NCBI GenBank assembly: GCA_902801585.1
Contig: CADCIU010000037.1
Span: forward strand, 1 to 27,088
Source of the DNA: an uncultured Lachnospiraceae bacterium
GTDB lineage: Bacteria; Bacillota_A; Clostridia; Lachnospirales; Lachnospiraceae
Length of the DNA: 27,088 bases
Direction of reading: 5' to 3'
In this document: positions 1 to 7,889 of the stretch, piece after piece
Position numbering within the stretch: position 1 is the first letter of the stretch
Layout: each line of letters begins with the position of its first letter
Position numbers and translations under genes: made by a program
Notes under the pieces: generated by a model
What the model saw: only the letters and a program-made list of their open reading frames with translations
Told to the model about the DNA's origin: nothing
Database searches by the model: none

Positions 1-31
1 CCAAAGAATATCATAGAGGAGGTTCAAAATC

Positions 32-1189
32 ATGTCAGAGCAGACTTTTGAACAAATGCTTAACGAGTCTTTTAAGACAATTCATACGGGGGAGGCAGTA
101 GAAGGTTCAGTCATCGACGTAAAGCCGAGTGAAGCCATTTTGAACATTGGCTACAAATCCGACGGCGTTCTTACTCGCAGCGAGTACACGAATGACAATA
201 CCGTGGATCTCACTGAGGTTCTGCACATCGGCGACAAGCTCGAGGTCAAGGTAGTAAAGGTGAATGATGGCGACGGTCAGGTCGTTCTCTCCTATAAGAG
301 ACTGGCTGCAGACCGCGGCAACAAGCGCATCGAAGAAGCTTACAACACGAAGGAAGTACTCACAGCTAAGGTAACACAGGTCCTTTCCGGCGGACTCAGT
401 GTAGTGGTTGATGAAGTAAGAGTATTCATTCCCGCCAGCCTGGTATCTGATACCTATGAGAAGGATCTGAACAAGTATCTCGGACAGGAGATCGAGTTCA
501 TGATCACTGAGTACAACCCGAACAGACGCAGATACATCGGCAACCGCAAGGTCCTGCTGGTAGCGAAGCGTAAAGAGATGCAGGAGAAACTGTTTGCGAC
601 AATTCAGCCCGGCGACGTGGTTGAAGGCACAGTTAAGAATATCACCGACTTCGGTGCATTCGTGGATCTTGGCGGAGCAGACGGACTGCTTCACATTTCC
701 GAGATGAGCTGGGGACGTGTTGAGAATCCCAAGAAAGTCTTCAAAGTTGGTCAGCCTCTCCGTGTCCTGATCAAGGACATCCAGGGCACCAAGATCGCGC
801 TCTCCCTTAAGTTCCCTGAGGAGAACCCTTGGGCAGGCGCTGCTGAGAAGTATGCAGTAGGAACCGTTGTCACAGGTAATGTCGCCAGAATGACCGATTT
901 TGGTGCGTTCGTGGAACTTGAGCCCGGCATCGATGCACTTCTTCATGTTTCCCAGATCGCCAGAGAGCACATTGAGAAGCCCTCCGACGTCCTTAAGGTC
1001 GGACAGGAAGTCACCGCGAAGATCGTTGACTTCAACGAGGAGAGCAACAAGATCAGCCTGAGCGTCAAGCAGCTTCTGATCGAAGAAGAGAGAGCAAGAC
1101 GCGCAGCTGAGCGCGCCCGCGAAGATGCAGATGTCGTATCTGTTGATGTGGACGCTTATATCGCTGCTCATTCTGACGACGAGGCCTGA
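32..1189 (+). CDS. rpsA: S1 RNA-binding domain protein (30S ribosomal protein S1-like)
   Basis: The 385-residue protein consists almost entirely of four S1 (OB-fold) RNA-binding domains at about residues 20-90, 105-175, 194-262 and 277-348. Domains 3 and 4 are canonical, with the TDFGAFV and GLLHISE / ALLHVSQ motifs; domains 1 and 2 are more divergent, as in the ribosome-docking domains of S1. Four domains is the usual Firmicute form, against six in Escherichia coli. The tail is short, Arg/Glu-rich and then acidic. The start is set by an AGAGGAGG ribosome binding site ten bases upstream. Known role of the family: binding mRNA single strands at the 30S subunit. In Firmicutes its requirement for translation initiation is less clear, so a general RNA-binding role is also possible. 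It ends just before a strong terminator at 1241. The upstream gene lies outside the window. In clostridia S1 often follows or is fused to ispH, which cannot be checked here. Confidence 0.9.
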   Translation: MSEQTFEQMLNESFKTIHTGEAVEGSVIDVKPSEAILNIGYKSDGVLTRSEYTNDNTVDLTEVLHIGDKLEVKVVKVNDGDGQVVLSYKRLAADRGNKRIEEAYNTKEVLTAKVTQVLSGGLSVVVDEVRVFIPASLVSDTYEKDLNKYLGQEIEFMITEYNPNRRRYIGNRKVLLVAKRKEMQEKLFATIQPGDVVEGTVKNITDFGAFVDLGGADGLLHISEMSWGRVENPKKVFKVGQPLRVLIKDIQGTKIALSLKFPEENPWAGAAEKYAVGTVVTGNVARMTDFGAFVELEPGIDALLHVSQIAREHIEKPSDVLKVGQEVTAKIVDFNEESNKISLSVKQLLIEEERARRAAERAREDADVVSVDVDAYIAAHSDDEA

Positions 1190-1240
1190 TCACAGGATCG
1201 GCAGTTCTTCGCTTACGAAGAGCGAAAAAAAGAATATAAA

Positions 1241-1278
1241 AAGAGTGCTGCACAGCAGGTGCAGCACTCTTTTTTTTT
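1241..1278. terminator. Bidirectional rho-independent terminator between the S1 gene and the YprB-like gene
   Basis: A perfect 12-bp stem, AAGAGTGCTGCA (1241-1252) with TGCAGCACTCTT (1260-1271), closes a 7-base loop and is followed by T1270-T1278. On the minus strand the stem is followed by a U-rich stretch (complement of the A-rich bases 1226-1242). The minus-strand stop codon (TAA, complement of 1277-1279) lies inside the plus-strand T tract, so one hairpin appears to serve both convergent genes. Confidence 0.9.
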
Positions 1279-2377
1279 AACTGTTTTTGATATGGGTAAA
1301 AACGTAGGCGGCATATTCCGACAAAAAGTCCCGGCTTCGCTTGCATTCATCCGTGAATTCAAAGAAGAGTTCACTGTCCGCGTAGGCCCTCTTAAAAAAA
1401 GGCGTCCGGAACAAGTCCCACTGCGGGAGAAAGGATCCCGCTTTCCGTGTGTAGCAGGTCTCAGGTCTCGCCTGAACACGCCTCGTTTTATCGACATAAG
1501 AAGCGAGATACTTGTGAACGGCCATATCCTCGGCAGGGAGGAAATAGTAGTCCTTGTAGTTGGCATAGAAATATTTCATGACTTCTGTGTAAAGCGGGAT
1601 CTTCAGCGTGCCGCTGTCCCCTTCGATCTTGACATAGCAGTGATCCGCAGAAGCATATACGGGTGCCGGAAGCGCTCTGGGAAGACGGAAGAAGAGAAAC
1701 ATTTCTTCTTTTCTGGATCCGTCGTAGTCCGTGTAGTAATTGGCCTGTGCTTTGCGGACGCGGAACTGCGGTTCTTCCAGATCGCGAAAAATGAGAAGGG
1801 GCAGCAGAGACAGGAGCCCGGTGACGTCCGCCTCGTTGTGGGTGAGGAGCTTTTGCATAAGTGCCGGATCGGGATCCACAGTGAATTTCTTAAATATTTT
1901 GACCAGTTCTCCACCGCTTTCGTGCTCCTCGCGCCCTGTCTCCAGAAGCGCTTCCAGTGTCTGCTGTTTGTAATCATTAAGCCCCAGAAGACGCCTGCAG
2001 GGAAGGATCGCTTTATAAAGGTCCAGAGACTGCGCGGCAGCCGTTGTATCCGCGAGGGATTGATATTCTATCCGCTTTCTGAGAAAAGGAAGATCGAAGC
2101 GGTCGCCGTTATAGTGCACCAGAATCTTATAACTGGAGGCGAAGAGCAGGAAAGAGGAGAGAATCTCTTTCTCCTGAGATCCGGTCGTATCCATCCACTG
2201 GATCAGATTCCATCCGTCTGCCTGATGGTATATGCAGCCGATCAGATAGACGCTTGCCTGTTCAGCGCCAAGTCCCGTCGTCTCTATATCCAGAAAGAGA
2301 AAATCGGAGAGAGGCGATATGTCCGTAAGAAGCGGATCATGTGCGGTGATATCGATGTGTTTGCTGATGATTCGCAT
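1277..2377 (-). CDS. Ribonuclease H-like exonuclease-domain protein (YprB family)
   Basis: A 366-residue protein with a DEDD-type 3'-5' exonuclease core in its first ~210 residues. Exo I is LDIETTGLG near residue 29, with the catalytic Asp and Glu. Exo II is HYNGDRFDLPFL near residue 88, and Exo III is HNEADVTGLL near residue 180. This is the YprB/RNase H-like family of Firmicutes, whose substrate is not well established. The C-terminal ~150 residues have no motif I recognise and may be substrate-binding. The start is supported by AGAGGG five bases upstream. It is convergent with the S1 gene and divergent from thrC. All catalytic acids are visible, so an active nuclease is inferred; whether it acts on RNA or DNA cannot be told from sequence. 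Confidence 0.82.
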   Translation of the reverse strand: MRIISKHIDITAHDPLLTDISPLSDFLFLDIETTGLGAEQASVYLIGCIYHQADGWNLIQWMDTTGSQEKEILSSFLLFASSYKILVHYNGDRFDLPFLRKRIEYQSLADTTAAAQSLDLYKAILPCRRLLGLNDYKQQTLEALLETGREEHESGGELVKIFKKFTVDPDPALMQKLLTHNEADVTGLLSLLPLLIFRDLEEPQFRVRKAQANYYTDYDGSRKEEMFLFFRLPRALPAPVYASADHCYVKIEGDSGTLKIPLYTEVMKYFYANYKDYYFLPAEDMAVHKYLASYVDKTRRVQARPETCYTRKAGSFLPQWDLFRTPFFKRAYADSELFFEFTDECKRSRDFLSEYAAYVFTHIKNS

Positions 2378-2425
2378 AATGCCCTCTTGTCAAAATACAG
2401 CCCGGAGAATTCATAAATCTCAAAA

Positions 2426-2477
2426 CATTTCTAAATATCATTTCTAAATAATATTGCTAAATATCATTTCTATAGTA
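2426..2477. repeat. Four 13-nt AT-rich tandem repeats upstream of the thrC promoter
   Basis: Period-13 repeats: CATTTCTAAATAT (2426-2438), CATTTCTAAATAA (2439-2451), TATTGCTAAATAT (2452-2464) and a decayed CATTTCTATAGTA (2465-2477). They end 17 bases before the proposed -35 box of thrC. They could be protein-binding iterons, an AT-rich upstream activating element, or simple slippage repeats. Confidence 0.75.
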
Positions 2478-2494
2478 TCATCTCGGATTGTTTT

Positions 2495-2523
2495 TTGCCA
2501 TTACCAAACGTTTGTGATACACT
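2495..2523 (+). promoter_or_regulatory. Probable thrC promoter with a palindromic operator in the spacer
   Basis: TTGCCA (2495-2500), a 17-base spacer, then TACACT (2518-2523) preceded by TG at 2515-2516, which makes an extended -10. The spacer contains the perfect palindrome CAAACGTTTG (2505-2514), with the CG centre typical of LacI/GalR-family operators (including CcpA cre-like sites). A repressor bound there would block RNA polymerase. The promoter is inferred from consensus only. Confidence 0.5.
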
Positions 2524-2590
2524 ATCACCCGTAGAGATTTCGGAATCGCCCGGCTCTATTACCTATGATTCACAGAAAGGAAGCAATCTC

Positions 2591-4081
2591 ATGGAAATCA
2601 TGTACAGAAGCACCCGATCAGACAGTACGCCGATCACCGCGTCCCAGGCCATACTCAGGGGATTCCCTCAGGACGGAGGACTCTATGTCCCCACTGCGAT
2701 CCCTGTCCTGAGCACCGGCCTTTCGGAACTGGCACAGATGGATTACCGCGGCGTCGCTTATGAAGTCATGCGCCTGTTTCTGACGGATTACACAGACGAG
2801 GAGCTTAAGAACTGTATCACAAATGCCTACGACAGCAAATTTGATACGCCTGAGATCGCTCCCCTGAAAAAGTCCGGGGATGCCTGGTATCTGGAGCTCT
2901 TCCACGGGCCGACGATCGCATTCAAGGATATGGCCCTCTCTATTCTGCCTCATTTGATGACGACGGCAGCGGTGAAAAACGGATCCGGAAAAGAAATCGT
3001 GATCCTCACGGCGACCAGCGGAGACACCGGCAAGGCGGCACTCGAAGGTTTTGCGGGTGTCAAGGGGACCAGGATCATGGTGTTCTATCCCAAGAACGGG
3101 GTTTCTTCTATTCAAGAGAGACAGATGGTGACCACTGTCGGCGACAATACGCGGGTCATCGGCATTCACGGCAATTTCGACGATGCCCAGACGAGCGTGA
3201 AGCAGCTCTTCACCGATCAGGCTCTGGTGGAAGAGATGGCGGAACACGGCAAACAGTTCTCATCCGCCAATTCCATCAATATCGGCCGGCTGATCCCCCA
3301 GGTCGTCTATTATGTCTTTGCTTATACGAGACTGATGAGAGACGGCGTGATCGGAGAAGGCGAGCCTGTGAACTTTGTCGTGCCCACAGGCAATTTCGGC
3401 AATATCCTGGCTGCATATTACGCAAAAAGGATCGGATTGCCGATTGGCAAGCTGATCTGTGCGTCCAACTCCAACAAGGTACTGTTTGATTTCTTTACGA
3501 CCGGAGAATACGACCGGAACAGGGAGTTTATTCTCACCAGCTCACCTTCCATGGACATCCTGATCTCGAGCAATTTGGAGAGACTGATCTATCACATCGC
3601 CGGAGACGATGCTTCCAAATGCGCTGCGCTCATGTCAGACCTGTCAGCGAAGGGAGAGTACAGCATCACCGAAGAAATGAAGAAGCAGCTCGCGGATTTC
3701 GTGAGCGGTTATGCAGACGAAGAACAGACGGCGGATGAGATCCGCAAGGTGTTTGATCATGACGGATATGTGATCGATCCGCACACTGCAGTCGCCAGCA
3801 GTGTATACAGAAGATACCGTGCACAGACAGGCGATGCGGCCCCTTCTGTGATCGATTCCACGGCCAGTCCTTTCAAATTCGAGAGCTCGGTCATGAAGGC
3901 GCTGGGAAAAGACGCGTCTCTTCCTGACCTCGAACTCGCAGACCGGCTGAGCGAAGTGGCCGGCGTCGCGGTGCCCAAGGCGGTCAGCGACCTCAGAGAC
4001 GCACCGATTCTGCACGACATCGTGTGTGAAAGAGATGAGATGAAAGAGGAAGTGCGCAGATTTCTGGGCCTTAAGGACTGA
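2591..4081 (+). CDS. thrC: Threonine synthase
   Basis: Pyridoxal-phosphate enzyme converting O-phosphohomoserine to threonine, the last step of threonine synthesis in the cytoplasm. The 496 residues fit the longer bacterial/fungal-type ThrC. Visible signatures are the N-terminal YRSTR, the PLP lysine segment HGPTIAFKDMALS, the TATSGDTGKAAL phosphate/PLP loop and PTGNFGNILAAYYAKRIG. I chose ATG 2591 because AAAGGAAG lies seven bases upstream. The frame stays open back to a TTG at 2495, but that region overlaps the promoter and lacks family similarity. No T-box or threonine attenuator is visible in the ~60-base leader. The next gene follows after 35 bases, so thrC may be cotranscribed with the M24 peptidase, although the functions are unrelated. 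Confidence 0.95.
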   Translation: MEIMYRSTRSDSTPITASQAILRGFPQDGGLYVPTAIPVLSTGLSELAQMDYRGVAYEVMRLFLTDYTDEELKNCITNAYDSKFDTPEIAPLKKSGDAWYLELFHGPTIAFKDMALSILPHLMTTAAVKNGSGKEIVILTATSGDTGKAALEGFAGVKGTRIMVFYPKNGVSSIQERQMVTTVGDNTRVIGIHGNFDDAQTSVKQLFTDQALVEEMAEHGKQFSSANSINIGRLIPQVVYYVFAYTRLMRDGVIGEGEPVNFVVPTGNFGNILAAYYAKRIGLPIGKLICASNSNKVLFDFFTTGEYDRNREFILTSSPSMDILISSNLERLIYHIAGDDASKCAALMSDLSAKGEYSITEEMKKQLADFVSGYADEEQTADEIRKVFDHDGYVIDPHTAVASSVYRRYRAQTGDAAPSVIDSTASPFKFESSVMKALGKDASLPDLELADRLSEVAGVAVPKAVSDLRDAPILHDIVCERDEMKEEVRRFLGLKD

Positions 4082-4116
4082 GAGGGTGAAGACCTGACAA
4101 TACAACGGAGGAATCC

Positions 4117-5952
4117 ATGAGCAGCATTCACAGAGAGAGAATAGAAAAACTCCGCGAAGTGATGCGCAGCGAGGGGATCGACTATTTCATGATCCCCACT
4201 GCTGACTATCACAGTTCCGAGTACGTGGCGGCGTTTTTCTGTACAAGAGAATATTTCAGCGGATTCACGGGATCTGCAGGAACTCTGGTCGTGGGCATGG
4301 ACGAGGCATGCCTGTGGACGGACGGCCGCTATTTCATCCAGGCCCAAAGGGAACTGGAGGGATCCAATGTCCTTCTGATGCGAATGCAGGAGCCCGGTGT
4401 TCCCACGGTTCACGAGTATCTCAGTGATCATCTGGGAGAAGGCAAGGTTCTGGGATTCGACGGGCGGTGTGTACCGTGCAAAGAAGGGAGAGCCTTAAGA
4501 GACCTGGCCCTGAAGAAGGGCGCCGCACTCAGGGCGGACGCAGATCCCGCCGGAAAGATCTGGACAGACAGACCGGCGCTTCCCAGCCATCCGGTGATGA
4601 TCCTGGAAGATGACTATACCGGCGAAGAGATCGATTCAAAGCTCATGCGCCTTAGGGAGAAAATGGCAGAACTGGGTGCCTCGTCCTTTGCGGACAGCAA
4701 ACTTGACAGCATCATGTGGCTGCTCAATATGCGCGGCGCCGATGTCACCTGCAATCCCGTCGCACTCTGCCATATTCTGGTAGACGAGAGAGATGTATAC
4801 CTGTTCATTCAGGAAGAAGAAGTGACCGGAGAGCTGCGCGCTTATGCAATGCTTCATCGCATATCCATACTCCCTTACAATGATTTCGAGGATTTCCTGC
4901 GTATCTATGATCACCGCGGCAATATGCTCTTCGATCCGAACTGCATCAGTTTCAGCGCGGACCGGGCGATCGCACAGGGAATGGAGAGATTCGGCGGCAG
5001 CATCAGAGCTGTGGAAGCTGACAGCCCCTCCGAGCAGTTCAAATGCGTCAAGAATGAAGTGGAGATGGCCAATATCCGCAGCGCATATAAAAGGGACAGC
5101 GCAGCACTCTGCCGATTTATGATCTGGGTGACCAAAACAGTGAAAGACCCGGAGCGCGTCAATAACCCCGTGACAGAGTCTGAGGCAGCTGCCTATCTGG
5201 ACAATCTGCGCGCGCAGCTTCCGGATTACATGGATCTGTCTTTTGACACGATCTCCGCTTACGGTCCCAATGCCGCAATGATGCATTACAGCGCAGTGCC
5301 GGGCCAAAGCGACGCGGAGCTCAGGCCGGAGGGAATGCTCCTTGTGGATTCGGGTGGACAGTATCTGACAGGTACAACGGATGTTACAAGGACGATCGCG
5401 CTGGGACCGGTCACGGATCAGATGAAGAAGCATTATACGCTCACAGCGGTCTCCAATCTTCAGCTGATGGGAGCTGTGTTCATGGAAGGCTGCACCGGCG
5501 CGAATCTCGATATACTGGCCAGAGAACCCATGTGGAAAGAAGGTCTTGACTACAAATGCGGCACCGGACACGGGATCGGCTGTTTTCTGAATGTCCACGA
5601 GTCACCGCCGTCCATCCGCTGGAAAGTATTTCCGGGAAGGCAGGACAGACCGCTGATCCCGGGCATGATCGTTTCCGATGAGCCGGGCGTCTATTTGGAG
5701 GGACAATACGGGATCCGGATCGAGACGATCCTGGAAGTCGTCAAACACAAAGAAAACGAGTGGGGGCGCTTTTTTGCCTTTGAACCGCTCACTTTCGTGC
5801 CTTTGGACCGAAACCTGATCGACGTTCAGTATCTTACGCCCGAGACCAGAAAGCTCCTGAATGAGTACCATATGAGAGTGCGGACAGAGCTCATGCCGTA
5901 TCTTGAGAGTCAGGAACAGGAATGGCTGATATTGCAGACGGAGCCCGTCTGA
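4117..5952 (+). CDS. Aminopeptidase P family protein (M24B metallopeptidase)
   Basis: A 611-residue cytoplasmic Xaa-Pro aminopeptidase-like enzyme that removes N-terminal residues preceding proline. Two creatinase N-type domains (about residues 1-130 and 145-310) precede the M24 pita-bread catalytic domain (about 315-545) and a C-terminal extension seen in long aminopeptidase P forms. The five expected metal ligands are present: D411 and D422 (VDSGGQY...TTDVTRT, spacing 11), H485 (GTGHGIGCFLNVHESP), E522 (SDEPGVY) and E536 (RIET). A GGAGG ribosome binding site precedes the ATG. There is no signal peptide. It is followed directly by the promoter of a small RNA, with no obvious terminator between. 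Confidence 0.93.
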   Translation: MSSIHRERIEKLREVMRSEGIDYFMIPTADYHSSEYVAAFFCTREYFSGFTGSAGTLVVGMDEACLWTDGRYFIQAQRELEGSNVLLMRMQEPGVPTVHEYLSDHLGEGKVLGFDGRCVPCKEGRALRDLALKKGAALRADADPAGKIWTDRPALPSHPVMILEDDYTGEEIDSKLMRLREKMAELGASSFADSKLDSIMWLLNMRGADVTCNPVALCHILVDERDVYLFIQEEEVTGELRAYAMLHRISILPYNDFEDFLRIYDHRGNMLFDPNCISFSADRAIAQGMERFGGSIRAVEADSPSEQFKCVKNEVEMANIRSAYKRDSAALCRFMIWVTKTVKDPERVNNPVTESEAAAYLDNLRAQLPDYMDLSFDTISAYGPNAAMMHYSAVPGQSDAELRPEGMLLVDSGGQYLTGTTDVTRTIALGPVTDQMKKHYTLTAVSNLQLMGAVFMEGCTGANLDILAREPMWKEGLDYKCGTGHGIGCFLNVHESPPSIRWKVFPGRQDRPLIPGMIVSDEPGVYLEGQYGIRIETILEVVKHKENEWGRFFAFEPLTFVPLDRNLIDVQYLTPETRKLLNEYHMRVRTELMPYLESQEQEWLILQTEPV

Positions 5953-5958
5953 TGTTCG

Positions 5959-5987
5959 TTGTATGAAAGAGAATAATGTGCTATAAT
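5959..5987 (+). promoter_or_regulatory. Sigma-A type promoter of the probable 6S RNA
   Basis: TTGTAT (5959-5964), an exact 17-base spacer and a consensus TATAAT (5982-5987). The expected start, 6-7 bases downstream, falls at 5993-5994, exactly where the terminal stem of the RNA begins. The -35 box starts six bases after the upstream stop codon. Confidence 0.75.
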
Positions 5988-5992
5988 AGGTT

Positions 5993-6184
5993 ATGCCTGA
6001 AATGTCAATATTTCCGTTATTTTGAACCTACAATTACTTTAAACGGGAATCTTAGATCGCTCTTACGGCTGTCAAGCCTCCGGCGCGTCAGCGCTGCTAG
6101 TGGAAGGCAAAGGTCTGAGCTGCGGACACCCACCTGGCATGTGTGCTAGGAGTCAAAGTACGGAACCCGACTTTTCAGGCATTG
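5993..6184 (+). ncRNA. ssrS: Probable 6S RNA
   Basis: A non-coding stretch of about 190 bases, the usual 6S length. Its ends pair: TGCCTGAAA (5994-6002) with TTTCAGGCA (6173-6181). A second closing helix pairs TTCCGT (6014-6019) with ACGGAA (6160-6165). Between lie a large open region with TTTGAACCTAC on the 5' side, a central hairpin (GGCT/AGCC) and GC-rich apical elements, consistent with the closing stem, central bubble and apical arm of 6S RNA. 6S RNA binds the sigma-70-type RNA polymerase holoenzyme by mimicking an open promoter. The identification rests on length, fold, own promoter and remembered resemblance to Firmicute 6S sequences, not on a covariance search. Another structured small RNA is the main alternative. 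Confidence 0.72.
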
Positions 6185-6306
6185 TTATGCTTCAATAAAC
6201 TGTAGTATACTTTGATATGCTTCTACTTGCTGCAATATGCTGCAATATCGAGTTTCCCGCGGGAACTGCAGGCGGATCCCCGCAGCCCGGCGGATGAAAC
6301 ATATGG
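6185..6306. other. Non-coding spacer with direct repeats and a palindrome, downstream of the small RNA
   Basis: No open frame of note. It contains a near-direct duplication TGCAATATGC/TGCAATATCG within 6229-6250, and a near-perfect inverted repeat AGTTTCCCG/CGGGAACT around 6251-6267 with one unpaired T. A CTGC...GCAG inverted pair lies in the following GC-rich stretch. If the small RNA is transcribed through to the hairpin at 6307, this would be a structured 3' trailer removed by processing. Confidence 0.5.
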
Positions 6307-6346
6307 GTGCATCCTTATACGAGCGTATAAGATGCACTTCGTTTTT
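6307..6346 (+). terminator. Rho-independent terminator after the small RNA
   Basis: The stem GTGCAT + CTTATAC (6307-6320, one bulged C) pairs with GTATAAG + ATGCAC (6325-6337) around the loop GAGC, followed by TTCGTTTTT. It is the first clear terminator downstream of the small RNA and lies before the M18 gene. Confidence 0.8.
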
Positions 6347-6372
6347 GGCCATACAAGTGTTGGCTGTATTAT
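6345..6372 (+). promoter_or_regulatory. Possible promoter of the M18 aminopeptidase gene
   Basis: TTGGCC (6345-6350), a 16-base spacer and TATTAT (6367-6372), located just past the terminator and 37 bases before the start codon. This is weak consensus evidence only. Confidence 0.3.
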
Positions 6373-6409
6373 TGAATAAAATGAAAGGTTGAGTGTCTGA
6401 GATTATAAT

Positions 6410-7852
6410 ATGGAAAGAATGAATGCATGGAATACATATGATTTGAGCTTGCAGGGATCATGCATGGAGCTGGCGGAAGAATATAAGGAGTTCCTTAGTA
6501 ACAGTAAGACAGAGCGGGAATGCGTTGACTATTTTGTCAATGAGGCAGAGCAGAAGGGTTATGTGGAACTGAGCCGAGCGGTCAGGGAAAACCGAAAGCT
6601 CTCTGCAGGTGACAAGGTCTACAGCGTGTGGATGAACAAATCTATGGTGCTGTTCGAGATCGGCAGGGAACCTATTGAGAACGGGCTCAATATTCTGGGC
6701 GCGCATATTGACTCGCCCCGCCTTGATGTCAAGCAGAATCCCCTCTATGAGGAGGGCGGCCTCGCGTATCTGGATACCCATTACTACGGCGGGATCAAGA
6801 AATACCAGTTCGTGACGCTGCCTCTGGCCATTCATGGCGTGATCGTCAAAAAAGACGGCAGTACCGTGATTCTCAATGTGGGAGAGGACGAAGATGATCC
6901 GGTGTTCTTTATCTCGGATCTGCTCGTTCACCTCTCTCAGGAGCAGCTCAAAAAGCCTGCAGCCACGGTCGTGGAGGGAGAAGCGCTCGATCTGATCATC
7001 GGCAGTAAACCTGTTGTGATCGACGGCAATACAAAGGCCGGCGGGAATAAAGCTGACGGCGACACTGCTGACGCCAAGGGAGCTGTCAAAAAAACAATGC
7101 TGAAACTCCTGTATGATAAATACGGGATCTCAGAGCGCGATTTTGAATCCGCTGAACTTGAGATCGTACCGGCAGGAAAGGCAAGGGATGCCGGAATTGA
7201 CAGAAGCATGATCCTGGGATACGCTCACGATGACCGCTCCTGTGCATTTCCTTCTTTCAAGGCACAGACTGAGGTCAATGATACAGAGCGCACCACCTGC
7301 ACGCTTCTCGTGGACAAAGAGGAGATCGGCAGCGTCGGCGCCACGGGAATGAAATCAAGGTTTTTCGAGAATGCGCTGGCGGAACTCATGAACCTCTGCG
7401 GTCAGTATTCGGAGCTTTCCCTGCGCAGGGCACTTGCCAACAGCTGTATGCTTTCTTCTGATGTAAGTGCAGCATTCGATCCCTCCTACGCATCGGTCTT
7501 TGAGAAGAAGAACAGTGCTTTTATGGGATGCGGAATGGTCTTCAGCAAATACACCGGAAGCAGAGGCAAGGGCGGCTCCAATGACACCAACGCTGAGTAC
7601 ATCGCATATCTGAGAGATATCTTTGACAGGGCCGGAATCTGTACACAGACTGCCGAAGTGGGCAAAGTGGATGCCGGCGGAGGCGGAACGATCGCCTTTA
7701 TTCTGTCTCTCTACGGCATGAACGTGATCGACTGCGGCGTTCCGGTGCTGAGCATGCATTCTCCGTGGGAGGCGATCAGCAAAGCGGACCTCTTTGAGAC
7801 CTACAGAGGCTATAAAGCATTCCTCAGAGAAGCTGCGTTAAGAAATCGCTGA
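6410..7852 (+). CDS. M18 family aminopeptidase
   Basis: A 480-residue zinc aminopeptidase of the aspartyl-aminopeptidase/aminopeptidase I family, which trims N-terminal residues from cytoplasmic peptides. Expected metal and catalytic residues are visible: H99 and D101 in GAHIDSPRLD, D274/D275 in GYAHDDRSCAF, E304/E305 in DKEEIGS, and H450 in MHSPWEA. The VGKVDAGGGGTIA loop is also typical. Length is near the clostridial norm. The start is uncertain: ATG 6410 and ATG 6419 both fit the usual N-terminus, no strong ribosome binding site is visible, and ATG 6464 is possible. A poorly conserved Lys/Gly/Asp-rich insert at about residues 207-225 (TKAGGNKADGDTADAKGA) looks like a surface loop. queA follows 37 bases downstream, so cotranscription is likely. 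Confidence 0.93.
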   Translation: MERMNAWNTYDLSLQGSCMELAEEYKEFLSNSKTERECVDYFVNEAEQKGYVELSRAVRENRKLSAGDKVYSVWMNKSMVLFEIGREPIENGLNILGAHIDSPRLDVKQNPLYEEGGLAYLDTHYYGGIKKYQFVTLPLAIHGVIVKKDGSTVILNVGEDEDDPVFFISDLLVHLSQEQLKKPAATVVEGEALDLIIGSKPVVIDGNTKAGGNKADGDTADAKGAVKKTMLKLLYDKYGISERDFESAELEIVPAGKARDAGIDRSMILGYAHDDRSCAFPSFKAQTEVNDTERTTCTLLVDKEEIGSVGATGMKSRFFENALAELMNLCGQYSELSLRRALANSCMLSSDVSAAFDPSYASVFEKKNSAFMGCGMVFSKYTGSRGKGGSNDTNAEYIAYLRDIFDRAGICTQTAEVGKVDAGGGGTIAFILSLYGMNVIDCGVPVLSMHSPWEAISKADLFETYRGYKAFLREAALRNR

Positions 7853-7889
7853 CTCAAATGCCGGCAAAGATCATTGACAGAGAGGACTT

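Noticed and set aside
1..31. End of an upstream gene (for example ispH) before the S1 gene
   Set aside because: Only about 13 bases precede the ribosome binding site; a TAG at 14-16 could be a stop, but too little sequence is present to assign it.
1259..2416. A 385-codon plus-strand frame opposite the YprB-like gene
   Set aside because: It is antisense to a gene with intact exonuclease motifs and starts inside a terminator hairpin.
2524..2590. T-box or threonine riboswitch/attenuator in the thrC leader
   Set aside because: The leader is only about 60 bases, lacks the T-box sequence and has no terminator hairpin.
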